Assembly (NCBI RefSeq): GCF_029395355.1
Contig: NZ_CP113913.1
Location: 1,674,001-1,738,000 of the forward strand
Source of the DNA: Bifidobacterium sp. ESL0800
GTDB taxonomy: Bacteria; Actinomycetota; Actinomycetes; Actinomycetales; Bifidobacteriaceae
Direction of reading: 5' to 3'
DNA length: 64,000 bases
Shown piece by piece: positions 1 to 8,477 of this stretch; the first letter of the stretch is position 1, and each line of letters opens with the position of its first letter. The position numbers and the translations under genes are program-made. The notes under the pieces were generated by a model. It was not told the origin of the DNA and searched no databases. It was given only the letters and a program-made list of their open reading frames with translations.

Positions 1-619
1 CGTAAAGCTCCGGGTCGACGCGCTGCAAGCCCGACATGAAGATGACAATCGGGTAACCGAGCTGAATCCAGATGAGGATGGCCATCAAGCTGGGCAGTGC
101 GCTCTTGGGGCTGCCAAGCCAGTTGCTTTGCAGGGACGCCAAACCGATCTTCGTCAGCAACGCGTTGAATGCTCCGTCGTCAGGACGGAATATCCATCCC
201 ATGATGATCGAAGCGACGGCGACAGGCAGCAGTTGCGGAAGGTAGTACAAGGCACGGATGAGCGAAGCTATCTTGGAACCGAATTTCTTTTGAATGACAT
301 CGGTCAGAAGAGACGAGATCAACAGACCCAGAATGGTCGGAATAATCACAATGGCGACGATGATCCAGAACGAGTTGCGGAACGACTTCCAAAACATTTC
401 GTCCCTGAACAACCTCGCCCAATTGCTGCCACCGATAAAACGAACCGGCCCGACACCACGCCAACGGGTAAAGCTGAGGACGACATTCCATATCGCCGGC
501 ACGACGATGATGACAGTCAGACTGATAAGCCCCAAAAGCAGATACGGAATGAATTTTGAGGACTTGTCGCCAGGCAATCTGGAGTATGAGACCCTTTTGG
601 TCTTCTTGCGTTGAGACAT
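1..619 (-). CDS. Sugar ABC transporter permease (MalF type), 3' end beyond the window
   Basis: Inner-membrane permease of a carbohydrate ABC importer, read leftwards and cut by the window start; about 206 codons are present. The start is the ATG at 617-619, preceded at a good distance by AGGAGG (625-630). The N-terminus is Lys/Arg rich (SQRKKTKR), followed by a hydrophobic span (PYLLLGLISLTVIIVVPAIW) and then SFTRWRGVGPVRFIGGSNW, which is typical of MalF/UgpA-type permeases. More hydrophobic segments follow (NSFWIIVAIVIIPTILGLL). It lies downstream of the binding-protein gene on the same strand, with a stem-loop between them. The second permease is presumably outside the window. The substrate cannot be told from sequence. 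Confidence 0.9.
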   Translation of the reverse strand, partial: MSQRKKTKRVSYSRLPGDKSSKFIPYLLLGLISLTVIIVVPAIWNVVLSFTRWRGVGPVRFIGGSNWARLFRDEMFWKSFRNSFWIIVAIVIIPTILGLLISSLLTDVIQKKFGSKIASLIRALYYLPQLLPVAVASIIMGWIFRPDDGAFNALLTKIGLASLQSNWLGSPKSALPSLMAILIWIQLGYPIVIFMSGLQRVDPELY

Positions 620-705
620 ATATGCCTCCTTGGAATTAAAAACGGATAGCTAAGCGTTGAATCATCTTGCCTTGCCAATGCCATCAAGACGAGATGACGA
701 TTTGA

Positions 706-761
706 AGCCGGTCCATGGGTTCCCACACGTGGTGGCACCCATGGCATCCCATGGACCGGCT
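706..761. other. Intercistronic stem-loop between binding protein and permease
   Basis: Arms AGCCGGTCCATGGG (706-719) and CCCATGGACCGGCT (748-761) are perfect 14-bp complements, with an inner CCATGGG/CCCATGG alternative. There is no U-tract. In comparable ABC operons such a hairpin lets the binding protein be made in excess over the permeases by partial termination or mRNA protection. That role is inferred here. Confidence 0.7.
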
Positions 762-799
762 AGAAACAGTAGAGGAAAGAAAGAACAATCAGCGGATCG

Positions 800-2107
800 T
801 TACTTGTCCTTAACCCCCATATCCTGCACGCCGGTGGTATATGCCTTCTGCATGGCCTGCAGCGTCTGCTGGGGGTTCTTGGTCCCGTTGACGAGCTCCT
901 GGAACTCCGAGGACATCGCATCGGTCAGGTTCGTGGCAGGATAATCAGGATAGTACGCAAGCTTGCCCTGCTTCGAGAAGTTCAGATATTCCTTGATCAT
1001 CTTCCGGTTCTTCTCGTTGGTGACCTTCTTCATGTCAGCATTGAGCGGGACACCGCCGGCATTGCCGATTTCGGTCTGCAAATCCTTGGAGATGGTGTAG
1101 TTCAGAAGCTTCGCAGCCCAATCCTTATGCTTGGCCTTCTCGGGAATGGTCAGGATGTTGCCAGTGCAACCCTGCAGCATCTTTATCCCCGGCAACGCGG
1201 CGCCGTCCCAGTTGAATTTGATTTGCTCGTTGAAGCGGCTTTCGATCCATGTACCGGTCTGATAGATGGGGTACTCGCCCTTGATGAAGGAAACGTTGGT
1301 GTCTTCCTTCTTCAGACCCGTAGCATTCCTCGAGATATATCCCTTGTCAAGCCACTCGTTGATCTTGTTGGTGGCATAGGTAAGAGGCTCGGACTTCCAA
1401 TTGACGTCGTTCTTGTACAGCTGCCAGTTATCGATGAATTTCTGGTCCGTTTTGGTATTGACCAAAGACCACCACAACCACATGACCCCGAATTCACCAG
1501 CATCGGCAGCGATAGGAGTGATGCCGGCAGCCTTGAATTTTGCGCACGCATCTTCGAACTCGCTCATCGTGGTCGGCACCTTGATATTGTATTTAGCGAA
1601 CAGATCGGTGTTGTAGAACACACGCTGGAATTCGGCATATGTCGGCAAACCGACCCACTTGTCACCGTCCATCACGCCTTTGTCGTCATATTTGGCCACA
1701 TTGGCGTCAGCCTTGGTGATGACCTTGTCCCAGCCGTATTTTTTGACATACGGTCCGAGGTCAGACAGCAGACCCATCGACGAAAGCATGCCGGCGCTGC
1801 CGTTGCCGCGGTTGGACTCCATAACATCCGGAGCCTGTTCGGAATTGAGGAACTGACTGGCATTCTGGGCAATTTGGGTGAATGACTTCGTCTCGATCTT
1901 TACTTTGATGCCAGTGTCTTTAGTAAAACGCTTCACTGCTTCTCGCCAATCGGCCGTCTCCGCCGAGGCCGGATTTTCGTAGTACCAGAAGGAAATGCTG
2001 TCCGGTTTCGAATTGTCTTCCTGAGCGTTGCTGCCTCCGCAAGCGCTTAAGGCCGTTATCGATAACGCGGCGGCACTGAGTGCTGCGATTGCCTTAATGA
2101 TTTTCAT
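800..2107 (-). CDS. Extracellular sugar-binding lipoprotein of ABC importer
   Basis: A 435-residue family 1 solute-binding protein. The signal peptide ends in a lipobox (ALSAC, lipidated Cys about residue 23) followed by GGSN, so it should be anchored on the outer face of the membrane. The mature part has the usual features: SISFWYYENPAS near the start, then an ALPGIK segment and a C-terminal region ending QTLQAMQKAY. The start at 2107 has AAAGGAGC just upstream. It lies between its LacI regulator (2255-3295) and the permease (1-619), all on the minus strand, and a LacI-type palindrome at 2139-2152 sits about 30 bp before the start. The sugar is unknown; malto- or plant oligosaccharides would be typical. 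Confidence 0.93.
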   Translation of the reverse strand: MKIIKAIAALSAAALSITALSACGGSNAQEDNSKPDSISFWYYENPASAETADWREAVKRFTKDTGIKVKIETKSFTQIAQNASQFLNSEQAPDVMESNRGNGSAGMLSSMGLLSDLGPYVKKYGWDKVITKADANVAKYDDKGVMDGDKWVGLPTYAEFQRVFYNTDLFAKYNIKVPTTMSEFEDACAKFKAAGITPIAADAGEFGVMWLWWSLVNTKTDQKFIDNWQLYKNDVNWKSEPLTYATNKINEWLDKGYISRNATGLKKEDTNVSFIKGEYPIYQTGTWIESRFNEQIKFNWDGAALPGIKMLQGCTGNILTIPEKAKHKDWAAKLLNYTISKDLQTEIGNAGGVPLNADMKKVTNEKNRKMIKEYLNFSKQGKLAYYPDYPATNLTDAMSSEFQELVNGTKNPQQTLQAMQKAYTTGVQDMGVKDK

Positions 2108-2138
2108 TATTGCTCCTTTACAATATGTACTGGTTTTT

Positions 2139-2152
2139 TCGAAACGTTTCGA
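2139..2152. promoter_or_regulatory. LacI-type operator upstream of the binding-protein gene
   Basis: TCGAAACGTTTCGA is a perfect 14-bp palindrome with the central CG typical of LacI-family sites. A near-identical copy lies at 3350-3363 before the neighbouring lacI-type gene, so both are probably bound by that regulator. Confidence 0.75.
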
Positions 2153-2254
2153 CGCCTACTATGAGAACCCTCTACTATTTCAACGATTGTTTTGTCTCTT
2201 TTTTACAAAGGAAAAGGTCTCATCAAACGTCCATCATCATTTCATGCATGTGGT

Positions 2255-3295
2255 TTATGCATCAATCACCCCCGTTCCGGTCTTGGAAACAGGCCCGAAA
2301 GAACCCCTGTCAACGAACGTCGGAGGAGACAGCCTCACCATTCCCCTGATGTCGTCGTTCCTTTCTATTGCATCGAGAAGAACCTCCAAAGCTTCTTCGC
2401 AAAGCAATTCAGGAGTGATCGGCATCTCGGAAATACCTTGGCTCACCGGCATCGAGGACAGGAAAGTACCGCACGATATCACTGATATATCTTCGGGTAC
2501 CGAAATCTTGTCCTTGTGCAGAACATCCAATACTTTGTTGAGGATGATCGAATCCGACTGATTGACAATCGCGGTCGAACCGTTCTTCCCCAGCAAGCAC
2601 TCGTCTACGAATTGACGGGGATTGAAAGTCTTGTAATTGGTCAACGCCGGCTCATTGACCTCAATGCCAAAATCCTTGGCGCTGTCCAGGAAAGAACGCC
2701 TGAACAGGAGCCGGTAACCTGAAATCGGCATGTCCAGATTTTCAATGCTGCGAAGAAACGATACGCGCTTATGGCCGTAATCATGCAACTTGCGCGCCAC
2801 CAAACGCCCCATCTGCGCGAAATCGATATCGACGCATGCGCAATCATCGTGATCCACGGGATAACCGATAGCGACACATGGCTTCCCGAAACTTTTGGCG
2901 TATAAGGCACGCTTGTCGTATTCATCCACATCGAGCAGTACGACGCCATCCGCTATGCCGCTTTGCGTGACACGACGGATATCGTTAACGGGATTTTCAC
3001 CTGTAAGCAACAGGACATCATACCCACGTTCCTTGGCCTTCAACGCCATCTGCATGAAATAGACACTGATCCTGGGCCGCTTTGCCTCGCGACAGCCAGG
3101 AGCGATGGCGATGATACGATTCGGTTCTCCACGCAACTTTCTTGCACTGGCATTGGGAACATAGCCCAGCTTGTCTATCGCAGCCAAGACCGCATCGGTG
3201 GTTTTTGAAGAAATCGAGCGCTTGCCCGAGAGCACATAGGAGACCGTGGAAACGGAAACGCCCGCGGCTTTGGCCACGTCTTTGATCCCAGTCAT
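2255..3295 (-). CDS. LacI-family transcriptional regulator of the ABC sugar operon
   Basis: A 346-residue repressor. Residues 3-25 form the LacI helix-turn-helix and hinge (IKDVAKAAGVSVSTVSYVLSG), followed by a periplasmic-binding-protein-like effector domain ending near SPPTFVDRGSFGP. The ATG at 3295 has AGGAGG upstream (GGCGAGGAGGTCGGCG before the start). It lies directly upstream of the binding protein on the same strand. Copies of the same palindrome before this gene (3350-3363) and before the binding-protein gene (2139-2152) suggest it represses both itself and the importer until the sugar is present. The effector is unknown. Confidence 0.93.
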   Translation of the reverse strand: MTGIKDVAKAAGVSVSTVSYVLSGKRSISSKTTDAVLAAIDKLGYVPNASARKLRGEPNRIIAIAPGCREAKRPRISVYFMQMALKAKERGYDVLLLTGENPVNDIRRVTQSGIADGVVLLDVDEYDKRALYAKSFGKPCVAIGYPVDHDDCACVDIDFAQMGRLVARKLHDYGHKRVSFLRSIENLDMPISGYRLLFRRSFLDSAKDFGIEVNEPALTNYKTFNPRQFVDECLLGKNGSTAIVNQSDSIILNKVLDVLHKDKISVPEDISVISCGTFLSSMPVSQGISEMPITPELLCEEALEVLLDAIERNDDIRGMVRLSPPTFVDRGSFGPVSKTGTGVIDA

Positions 3296-3349
3296 CGCCG
3301 ACCTCCTCGCCGCTCTTCATCAAGTCTCTAGGAAACGATACGATATTTA

Positions 3350-3363
3350 TCGAAACGTTTCAA
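3350..3363. promoter_or_regulatory. LacI-type operator, probable autoregulatory site
   Basis: TCGAAACGTTTCAA differs by one base from the perfect palindrome at 2139-2152. It lies 55 bp upstream of the lacI-type start in the spacer shared with the divergent phosphatase gene. Confidence 0.7.
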
Positions 3364-3566
3364 CTACAAACAAGGTATACCCTCGGAAGGAGAAAGTCAA
3401 ATTCCGCTCGCTTCGATGTGCGCTTTCAAAGTTGTCATCGCACATATCGGATATTATTCGCTTGGAGAGCAATAGCGGCGACACCATCACGTTTATGCCG
3501 CTGTCCATCCTCAACACATAAGCGGGCAGAAACTTTCTACGACGAGAAGCGAAAGGCAAGGAAGTC

Positions 3567-4310
3567 ATGAGCAATCAACAAACCGACGGAACGGAAACCG
3601 TGACCATTTATCTCGCCAGGCACACGCAGACGACCTCCAATGTCATGGACATCATGCAAGGCTGGTCCGATTTCCCGATCACCGAAGAAGGCTACGAGAT
3701 CATCCGCAATTTCGGACGCGGGCTGAGGGGGATCAAATTCGACGCCGCGTACGCCGGCAATTTGTCACGCCATTACGCCACGGCACGGGGCGCTCTTGAC
3801 GAATCGGGGAACGAGGATGTCGAGATTCATGTCGATCCCGACCTGCGCGAGGCCAATTTCGGTAGCTTCGAGGGACGAAACGCCACAGACACGTTCAAGG
3901 CCGCTGCGGTCCACATGGGTTACAAGACGCAGGAAGCGGTTTTCGCCGATCGGGGGATGAAGGCCCACCTCGACCTGCAGGACGCAATCGCGCAGCTGGA
4001 TCAGCTTGACCTATGCTCGTCTCCGATCGATCAGAGCGTACGGGCCGAATTCTCCACGCAAATACAGGATCGCATGACCAGAGCGCTCACCAAAATCGCC
4101 GATACCGCCGTCGAGAAGCACCAGCACAACGTCCTCGTCGTCAGCTCCGGCCACAGCATCCGTGAATTTTTGTGGGCGACCGACCACGATGCGGATCTGA
4201 CGAACCAGGAAAACACAGCCACCACCAAGCTCACCTATCGCAACGGTTCCTTTAGCATCGTCGGTCCTACCGGTTCCTTGGAATATCGCGAACGCGGAGC
4301 ACGTCTTTAG
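3567..4310 (+). CDS. Histidine phosphatase (phosphoglycerate mutase-like) family protein
   Basis: A 247-residue cytosolic protein of the histidine phosphatase superfamily, which transfers phosphate through a phospho-His. The nucleophile lies in LARHTQTTSN (His about residue 19; the usual Gly of RHG is Thr, a known variant). The second His is in SSGHSIREFL near residue 196, and the acid residue is probably in DPDLREANFGSFEG. The start ATG at 3567 has AAGGAAG upstream. It is divergent from the LacI gene and followed by a long hairpin (4317-4367). The substrate cannot be assigned; such proteins act on sugar phosphates or nucleotides. Confidence 0.88.
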   Translation: MSNQQTDGTETVTIYLARHTQTTSNVMDIMQGWSDFPITEEGYEIIRNFGRGLRGIKFDAAYAGNLSRHYATARGALDESGNEDVEIHVDPDLREANFGSFEGRNATDTFKAAAVHMGYKTQEAVFADRGMKAHLDLQDAIAQLDQLDLCSSPIDQSVRAEFSTQIQDRMTRALTKIADTAVEKHQHNVLVVSSGHSIREFLWATDHDADLTNQENTATTKLTYRNGSFSIVGPTGSLEYRERGARL

Positions 4311-4316
4311 CGGTAT

Positions 4317-4367
4317 CAGCGAACCTGCGCAAACCCAACAACAGCGTGCGGTTGTGCAGGTTCGCTG
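4317..4367. terminator. Long stem-loop after the phosphatase gene
   Basis: CAGCGAACCTGC (4317-4328) pairs exactly with GCAGGTTCGCTG (4356-4367), with partial extension into the loop. It starts 6 bp after the stop codon. There is no U-tract, so it is a stem-loop terminator of the actinobacterial kind or an mRNA end stabiliser. Confidence 0.6.
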
Positions 4368-4485
4368 GACAGTTCAGCCAATCACGGGGCAGGCGGCACT
4401 ACTGCTGGTAACGTTGTGTTCCGCAGGCAGCGCCAGTAATACATAGTGCTGCGCAGACGCATATCAAGACGACAGACGGGACACC

Positions 4486-5220
4486 ATGGGTTTCATTCAC
4501 TTCCTCATTGAGCTTCTGAAAGACCCTCGAACCATCATCGCCGGCTGGATCTCGATGGGCGTGGCTCCCACCCTGGGCTTCATCTTCCTTATTGTCTTCA
4601 TCGAAACCGGCGTGGTCTTCTTCCCGTTCCTTCCAGGCGACTCCCTGCTGTTCGCGGCCGGTTTCTTCGCCGCCCCGGACGCCGTGACCGGCAAATCCGC
4701 GCTTCCCTTGTTCGCGCTGCTGCCGGTGGTCTGGATCGCGCCGATTGTAGGCGACCAGTGCAACTACTTCATCGGCCATTTCTTCGGACGCAAGATCATC
4801 GAAAGCGGCAAGGTCAAGGCCATGACCCCCGAACGCCTCGCCAAAACCGAAGCGATGATCGACAAGTGGGGCCCGCTCGCGGTCTTCCTCGGCCGCTTCT
4901 TCCCGTTCATCCGCACGTTTATGCCGTTCATTTCCGGACTTTCCGGCATGCGCTGGCGCAGGTTCACCCCGTTCTCGATGCTCGGCGGCTTCACTTGGTC
5001 GACGCTGTTCACCCTGCTCGGCTACTTCTTCGGCGGCATCCCCATCGTTCAGGACAATTTCGAGCTGGTCATCATCGCCATTCTCGTTATTTCGCTTCTT
5101 CCCACGATCATCGGGCTTGCGAAGGCCAAATTCGGCAAGAAAAACAATGGAAGCGACTCCAACGACGGCATCAAAGAGAGCGCTGACGCAACGCTTGAAG
5201 AAAGCGAATCCGCCGACTGA
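4486..5220 (+). CDS. DedA-family integral membrane protein
   Basis: A 244-residue multi-spanning protein of the DedA/VTT family, proposed to move phospholipid or undecaprenyl phosphate across the membrane. It carries the family signature FFPFLPGDSLLFAAG (about residues 44-58) and the conserved stretch LAVFLGRFFPFIRTFMPFISGLSGM (about residues 135-160) with the essential Arg residues. The C-terminus (KKNNGSDSNDGIKESAD) is a polar acidic tail. It stands alone between the phosphatase and the lactate operon. The start at 4486 lies in GACACCATGGG; a clear Shine-Dalgarno is weak, and GACGGGAC is the best candidate. Confidence 0.92.
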   Translation: MGFIHFLIELLKDPRTIIAGWISMGVAPTLGFIFLIVFIETGVVFFPFLPGDSLLFAAGFFAAPDAVTGKSALPLFALLPVVWIAPIVGDQCNYFIGHFFGRKIIESGKVKAMTPERLAKTEAMIDKWGPLAVFLGRFFPFIRTFMPFISGLSGMRWRRFTPFSMLGGFTWSTLFTLLGYFFGGIPIVQDNFELVIIAILVISLLPTIIGLAKAKFGKKNNGSDSNDGIKESADATLEESESAD

Positions 5221-5791
5221 AGTCAGCCAGGCTCGCGCGCACTCGTTTCTTCGGGCTCCGGTCGTCCATCATTCCCGCGTGAAACGAATCACGAGCAAAA
5301 GCATACTAGAGTCTCTATCTAAAGTTCAATTCCGATAATTTCTATTTCATAAAATAGATGTCAAACGTTATTACCGTCTGGGCAACACTCATTGATTTGC
5401 CAACAAAGATTGAAGAAATACCTTGGACCAACCTCAATAATGTGAGGCAAAGAACAATTCTATAGATAAATACAACCAATTAATCCTAGAAAAGCATCTC
5501 AGCAAACCATCCTTTCAGAGATTGATCAATCTTCTATTTTCAAGCATTATTACCCTCTTTGTTGCAACAAAATCTCGAAAAAAACGCTAGCCCAACCATA
5601 AAATGTGAGGAATATCACATTGACAAATTCTTTTTTATGCTCTTTTTCGGCTTTTCGTGATTTCAGACATATATCGTTATATATTGAAGGCTAATTTTGA
5701 TGGAGAATGAAACGTTAGATGTTCACGCAAAGAAGCCATCGACAAAAGCCTGACAGCAATAACATCTCAAGGCCAACTTGAAGGAGTAAAG
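5221..5791. other. AT-rich intergenic control region before the lactate operon
   Basis: About 570 bp without a gene and clearly richer in A+T than its surroundings. Besides the CRP-like site (5602-5621) it holds an inverted repeat CCTCA-N6-TGAGG (5432-5447) and an AT palindrome ATATAT-CGTT-ATATAT (5669-5684). A TTGACA hexamer at 5620-5625 could be a -35 element, but no convincing -10 is found at the standard distance. The lutA ribosome-binding site AAGGAG ends the region. Confidence 0.6.
5602..5621. promoter_or_regulatory. CRP/FNR-like operator upstream of lutABC
   Basis: TGTGA-N6-TCACA, extended to AATGTGA and TCACATT, is the textbook binding site of CRP-family activators. It abuts a TTGACA hexamer (5620-5625). 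This suggests control of lactate use by a CRP/FNR-type protein; in this position it could also repress. A binding assay or regulon comparison has not been done. Confidence 0.6.
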
Positions 5792-6616
5792 ATGAAGGTA
5801 GTGATTTTCTCCACCTGCCTGGTCGATCTGATATTTCCCAATGTCGGGAAAGCCATGGTCGAAGTTCTTGAAAGGTTCGGCTGCGAAACTTACATGCCGA
5901 TGCAGCAAATCTGCTGCGGGCAAATTACGTTCAACAGCGGATACGTCAAAGAATCCACGAAGGTGATGCACAACGAGATCGATGCCCTGATGAGCGTCGA
6001 CGCCGATTACATCGTCGGCCCCGCCGGTTCCTGCGTCAATATGTTGAAGGAGCTGCAGTTCCACCTGCCCGCCGGCGACGACGAATACAAGGCCAAGGCC
6101 CACGAAATGGCCAACAAGACCTACGAGTTCTCGCAGTTCCTCTATCGCGTGCTCGGCGTGCTCGACGCCGGCGCGGAACTCGACGCCGTGGCCACCTACC
6201 ACCGTTCCTGCCATATGACCCGTCTACTCGGCGAGCGCGAGAGCCCTTATATTCTTATGGACCACGTCAAGGGCCTCAAAGTCAAGGAACTTCCGCATAT
6301 CGAGAACTGCTGCGGTTTCGGCGGCATGTTCTCCATGAAAGTGCCTTCGGTTTCCCAGGAAATGGTCAACGAGAAGGTCTCAGACGTCGAAAGCACCGGA
6401 GCCGAGGTCCTGATTTCCTGCGACCCAGGTTGCCTGATGAACATCGGCGGCCGTTTCAATAGGCTCGGCAAAAAGATCACCATCATGCATCTGGCGGAAG
6501 TGCTCAACAGCAATGTCGACATGAGCCGCGTGAAGTACGTCGACGCAGCCGAACGCAAGGCCATCGACGAACAGACTTTGCAGCATTCCAACGCACATGA
6601 GGAGGCTCTGGTATGA
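5792..6616 (+). CDS. lutA: Lactate utilization protein A, CCG-domain Fe-S protein
   Basis: A 274-residue subunit of the LutABC (LldEFG) L-lactate oxidising complex, which converts lactate to pyruvate on the cytoplasmic face. Two CCG domains are visible: QICCGQITFNSGY near residue 41 and ENCCGFGGMF near residue 171, followed by SCDPGCLMN. These Cys residues bind iron-sulfur clusters and often pair with a partner subunit. AAGGAG precedes the ATG. The stop overlaps the lutB start (ATGA at 6613-6616), so translation is coupled. It could in principle be a glycolate-oxidase type subunit, but the three-gene order fixes it as Lut. Confidence 0.95.
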   Translation: MKVVIFSTCLVDLIFPNVGKAMVEVLERFGCETYMPMQQICCGQITFNSGYVKESTKVMHNEIDALMSVDADYIVGPAGSCVNMLKELQFHLPAGDDEYKAKAHEMANKTYEFSQFLYRVLGVLDAGAELDAVATYHRSCHMTRLLGERESPYILMDHVKGLKVKELPHIENCCGFGGMFSMKVPSVSQEMVNEKVSDVESTGAEVLISCDPGCLMNIGGRFNRLGKKITIMHLAEVLNSNVDMSRVKYVDAAERKAIDEQTLQHSNAHEEALV

Positions 6617-8472
6617 GCACCACACAAATGGATGACACCATGTTCAAGCGCACCGGAAAATCTACCGGCACGATGCTGCAATATGGCGACAAAAACTTCG
6701 TCAACCGTGTTCACCAGAGCACGACAGACAAATTCGCACACCGCGCCATCTCCAACGCACAGGATGCGCAGTGGGTCAAGCGCGAGACCGCTCGTGCCGA
6801 ACTCGGCAACTGGGAGGGATGGCGCGATCTGAGCGAGCAGATCCGCCAGCAGGTCATTCGATATCTGCCCGACTATCTTGAGGAATTTTCCGACAACGTC
6901 GAAAAGCACGGCGGCCATGTCTTCTTCGCACAGACCGATGTCGAGGCACGTGACTTCATCACCGATCTGGTCAAGAAAAAGAAGGCGCACAACATCGTCA
7001 AGCCGAAGTCCATGGTCACCTCCGAGATCGGACTCGACAAGGCACTGCTGAAAATCGACGGCGTCAAGGTCACCGAAACCGATCTGGCCGAGTTCATTTT
7101 GGAACTCGACGATTGGGACGAACCTTCCCACCTCGTCTTCCCGGCGCTGCACAAGAACCGCGACCAGGTGCAGAAGCTCTTCCAAAAGCTTGGTTACAAG
7201 GGCGACAACGACCCACAGCATGAGGCGCGGTTCTCCCGCAAGGTGCTGCGTGAACGCTTCCTTGAATCCGACATGTCCATCACCGGCTGCAACTTCGCCG
7301 TCGCCGACCAAGGCATGGTCAACATCGTCACCAACGAAGGCAACGCCGACCTCTCCATGGCCATCGCGCCCACGCAGGTCGTCGTCATGGGTATGGAAAG
7401 GCTCGTACCGACCCTGAAAGAGGCCGAGACGATGGACAACATGCTCGTGCGCTCCGCAGTAGGTACGAAGCTCACCTCGTATTGCAGCTTCGTCTCCCCC
7501 AAGCTTCCCGACGAGGCCGACGGCCCCGAGGACTTCTACGTGGTCATCGTCGACAACGGGCGTTCCAACGCGCTCGGCACCGAGTTCGAGCCGATCCTGC
7601 AGTGCATCCGCTGCGCCTCCTGCCTCAACGTCTGCCCGATTTACCGCAACATCGGCGGCAAGGGTTATGGCTCCATCTATCCGGGACCGATCGGTGCCGT
7701 GCTCTCCCCGCTGCTGCAAGGCGACTACGCGGAATTCCACGATCTGCCGTATGCCTGCAGCCTCTGCTCGGCCTGCACCGCGACCTGCCCCGTCAAGATT
7801 CCGCTGCACGAGCTGCTCTTAAAGCATCGCGAAGTCATGATGAACGACAAGCATATGGGCGACCTGATCGCCGACACCGTGATGAAGGTCGTCGGCATTG
7901 GTACCGGTCATTCCTCGCTCTTCCGCACCGCGCTGACCTTCGACCACGTTGCGATGAACACCATCGCCAAGAAGGGCATCAAGGACCCAGCCACGGGTTC
8001 GCGCGTGCCGGACACCGCCAAGAACCTCGACGAGAACGGCAAGCATGAGGAATGGATGCCGTTCGTCTTCGGCGGGTGGACCAAGGTCCGCGATCTGCCG
8101 GAACCGCCGGCGCACTCCAAGAACTTCCGCACCTGGTATAACAAACGCAAGAAGTCGCAGATCGCCGAAGCCGGCGGTGAGGAAGCCTTCCGCAAGGCCC
8201 AGGCTGGCGTCCTCGCCAAGAACCCGAACGCTCCCAAGGCTTTCGGCGCTTATGACAACAGCGTTTCCGCGCGCAAGGTCGGCCACGAGCAGGCCACGCC
8301 ATTGAGCGACGCGACCGTTCCCGTGGCGCTCGGCTCCATCGAGGAGGCCGGAGTCGGCCATTACGCCGACCACGACAGCCACACGAGCCATGAGAACGCT
8401 GTGCGCCATGGTATCGCTCCGGCAAAAACCGAAGCCGCTGCAAATTCCGCCGACAATGGGAAGAAGGACTGA
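6613..8472 (+). CDS. lutB: Lactate utilization protein B, LUD and ferredoxin domains
   Basis: A 619-residue central subunit of the lactate oxidation complex. An N-terminal LUD domain covers roughly residues 60-310 (NFAVADQGMVNIVTNEGNAD is the conserved part). Two [4Fe-4S] motifs follow, CIRCASCLNVCP near residue 332 and CSLCSACTATCP near residue 382. The protein is longer than the usual 470-490 residues: the tail after about residue 490 runs through a low-complexity Ala/His/Glu stretch (ENAVRHGIAPAKTEAAANS). It is coupled to lutA by a 4-bp overlap and followed by lutC after 5 bp. Confidence 0.95.
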   Translation: MSTTQMDDTMFKRTGKSTGTMLQYGDKNFVNRVHQSTTDKFAHRAISNAQDAQWVKRETARAELGNWEGWRDLSEQIRQQVIRYLPDYLEEFSDNVEKHGGHVFFAQTDVEARDFITDLVKKKKAHNIVKPKSMVTSEIGLDKALLKIDGVKVTETDLAEFILELDDWDEPSHLVFPALHKNRDQVQKLFQKLGYKGDNDPQHEARFSRKVLRERFLESDMSITGCNFAVADQGMVNIVTNEGNADLSMAIAPTQVVVMGMERLVPTLKEAETMDNMLVRSAVGTKLTSYCSFVSPKLPDEADGPEDFYVVIVDNGRSNALGTEFEPILQCIRCASCLNVCPIYRNIGGKGYGSIYPGPIGAVLSPLLQGDYAEFHDLPYACSLCSACTATCPVKIPLHELLLKHREVMMNDKHMGDLIADTVMKVVGIGTGHSSLFRTALTFDHVAMNTIAKKGIKDPATGSRVPDTAKNLDENGKHEEWMPFVFGGWTKVRDLPEPPAHSKNFRTWYNKRKKSQIAEAGGEEAFRKAQAGVLAKNPNAPKAFGAYDNSVSARKVGHEQATPLSDATVPVALGSIEEAGVGHYADHDSHTSHENAVRHGIAPAKTEAAANSADNGKKD

Positions 8473-8477
8473 ACATC

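Noticed and set aside
5669-5684. ATATAT-CGTT-ATATAT palindrome as a specific operator for lutABC
   Set aside because: Simple AT repeats in an AT-rich region are expected by chance; kept only as a note.
6247-7809. 520-residue open frame on the minus strand over lutA/lutB
   Set aside because: Antisense shadow of strongly supported lutA and lutB; sequence is low-grade Val/Asp/Gly-rich as usual for high-GC shadows.
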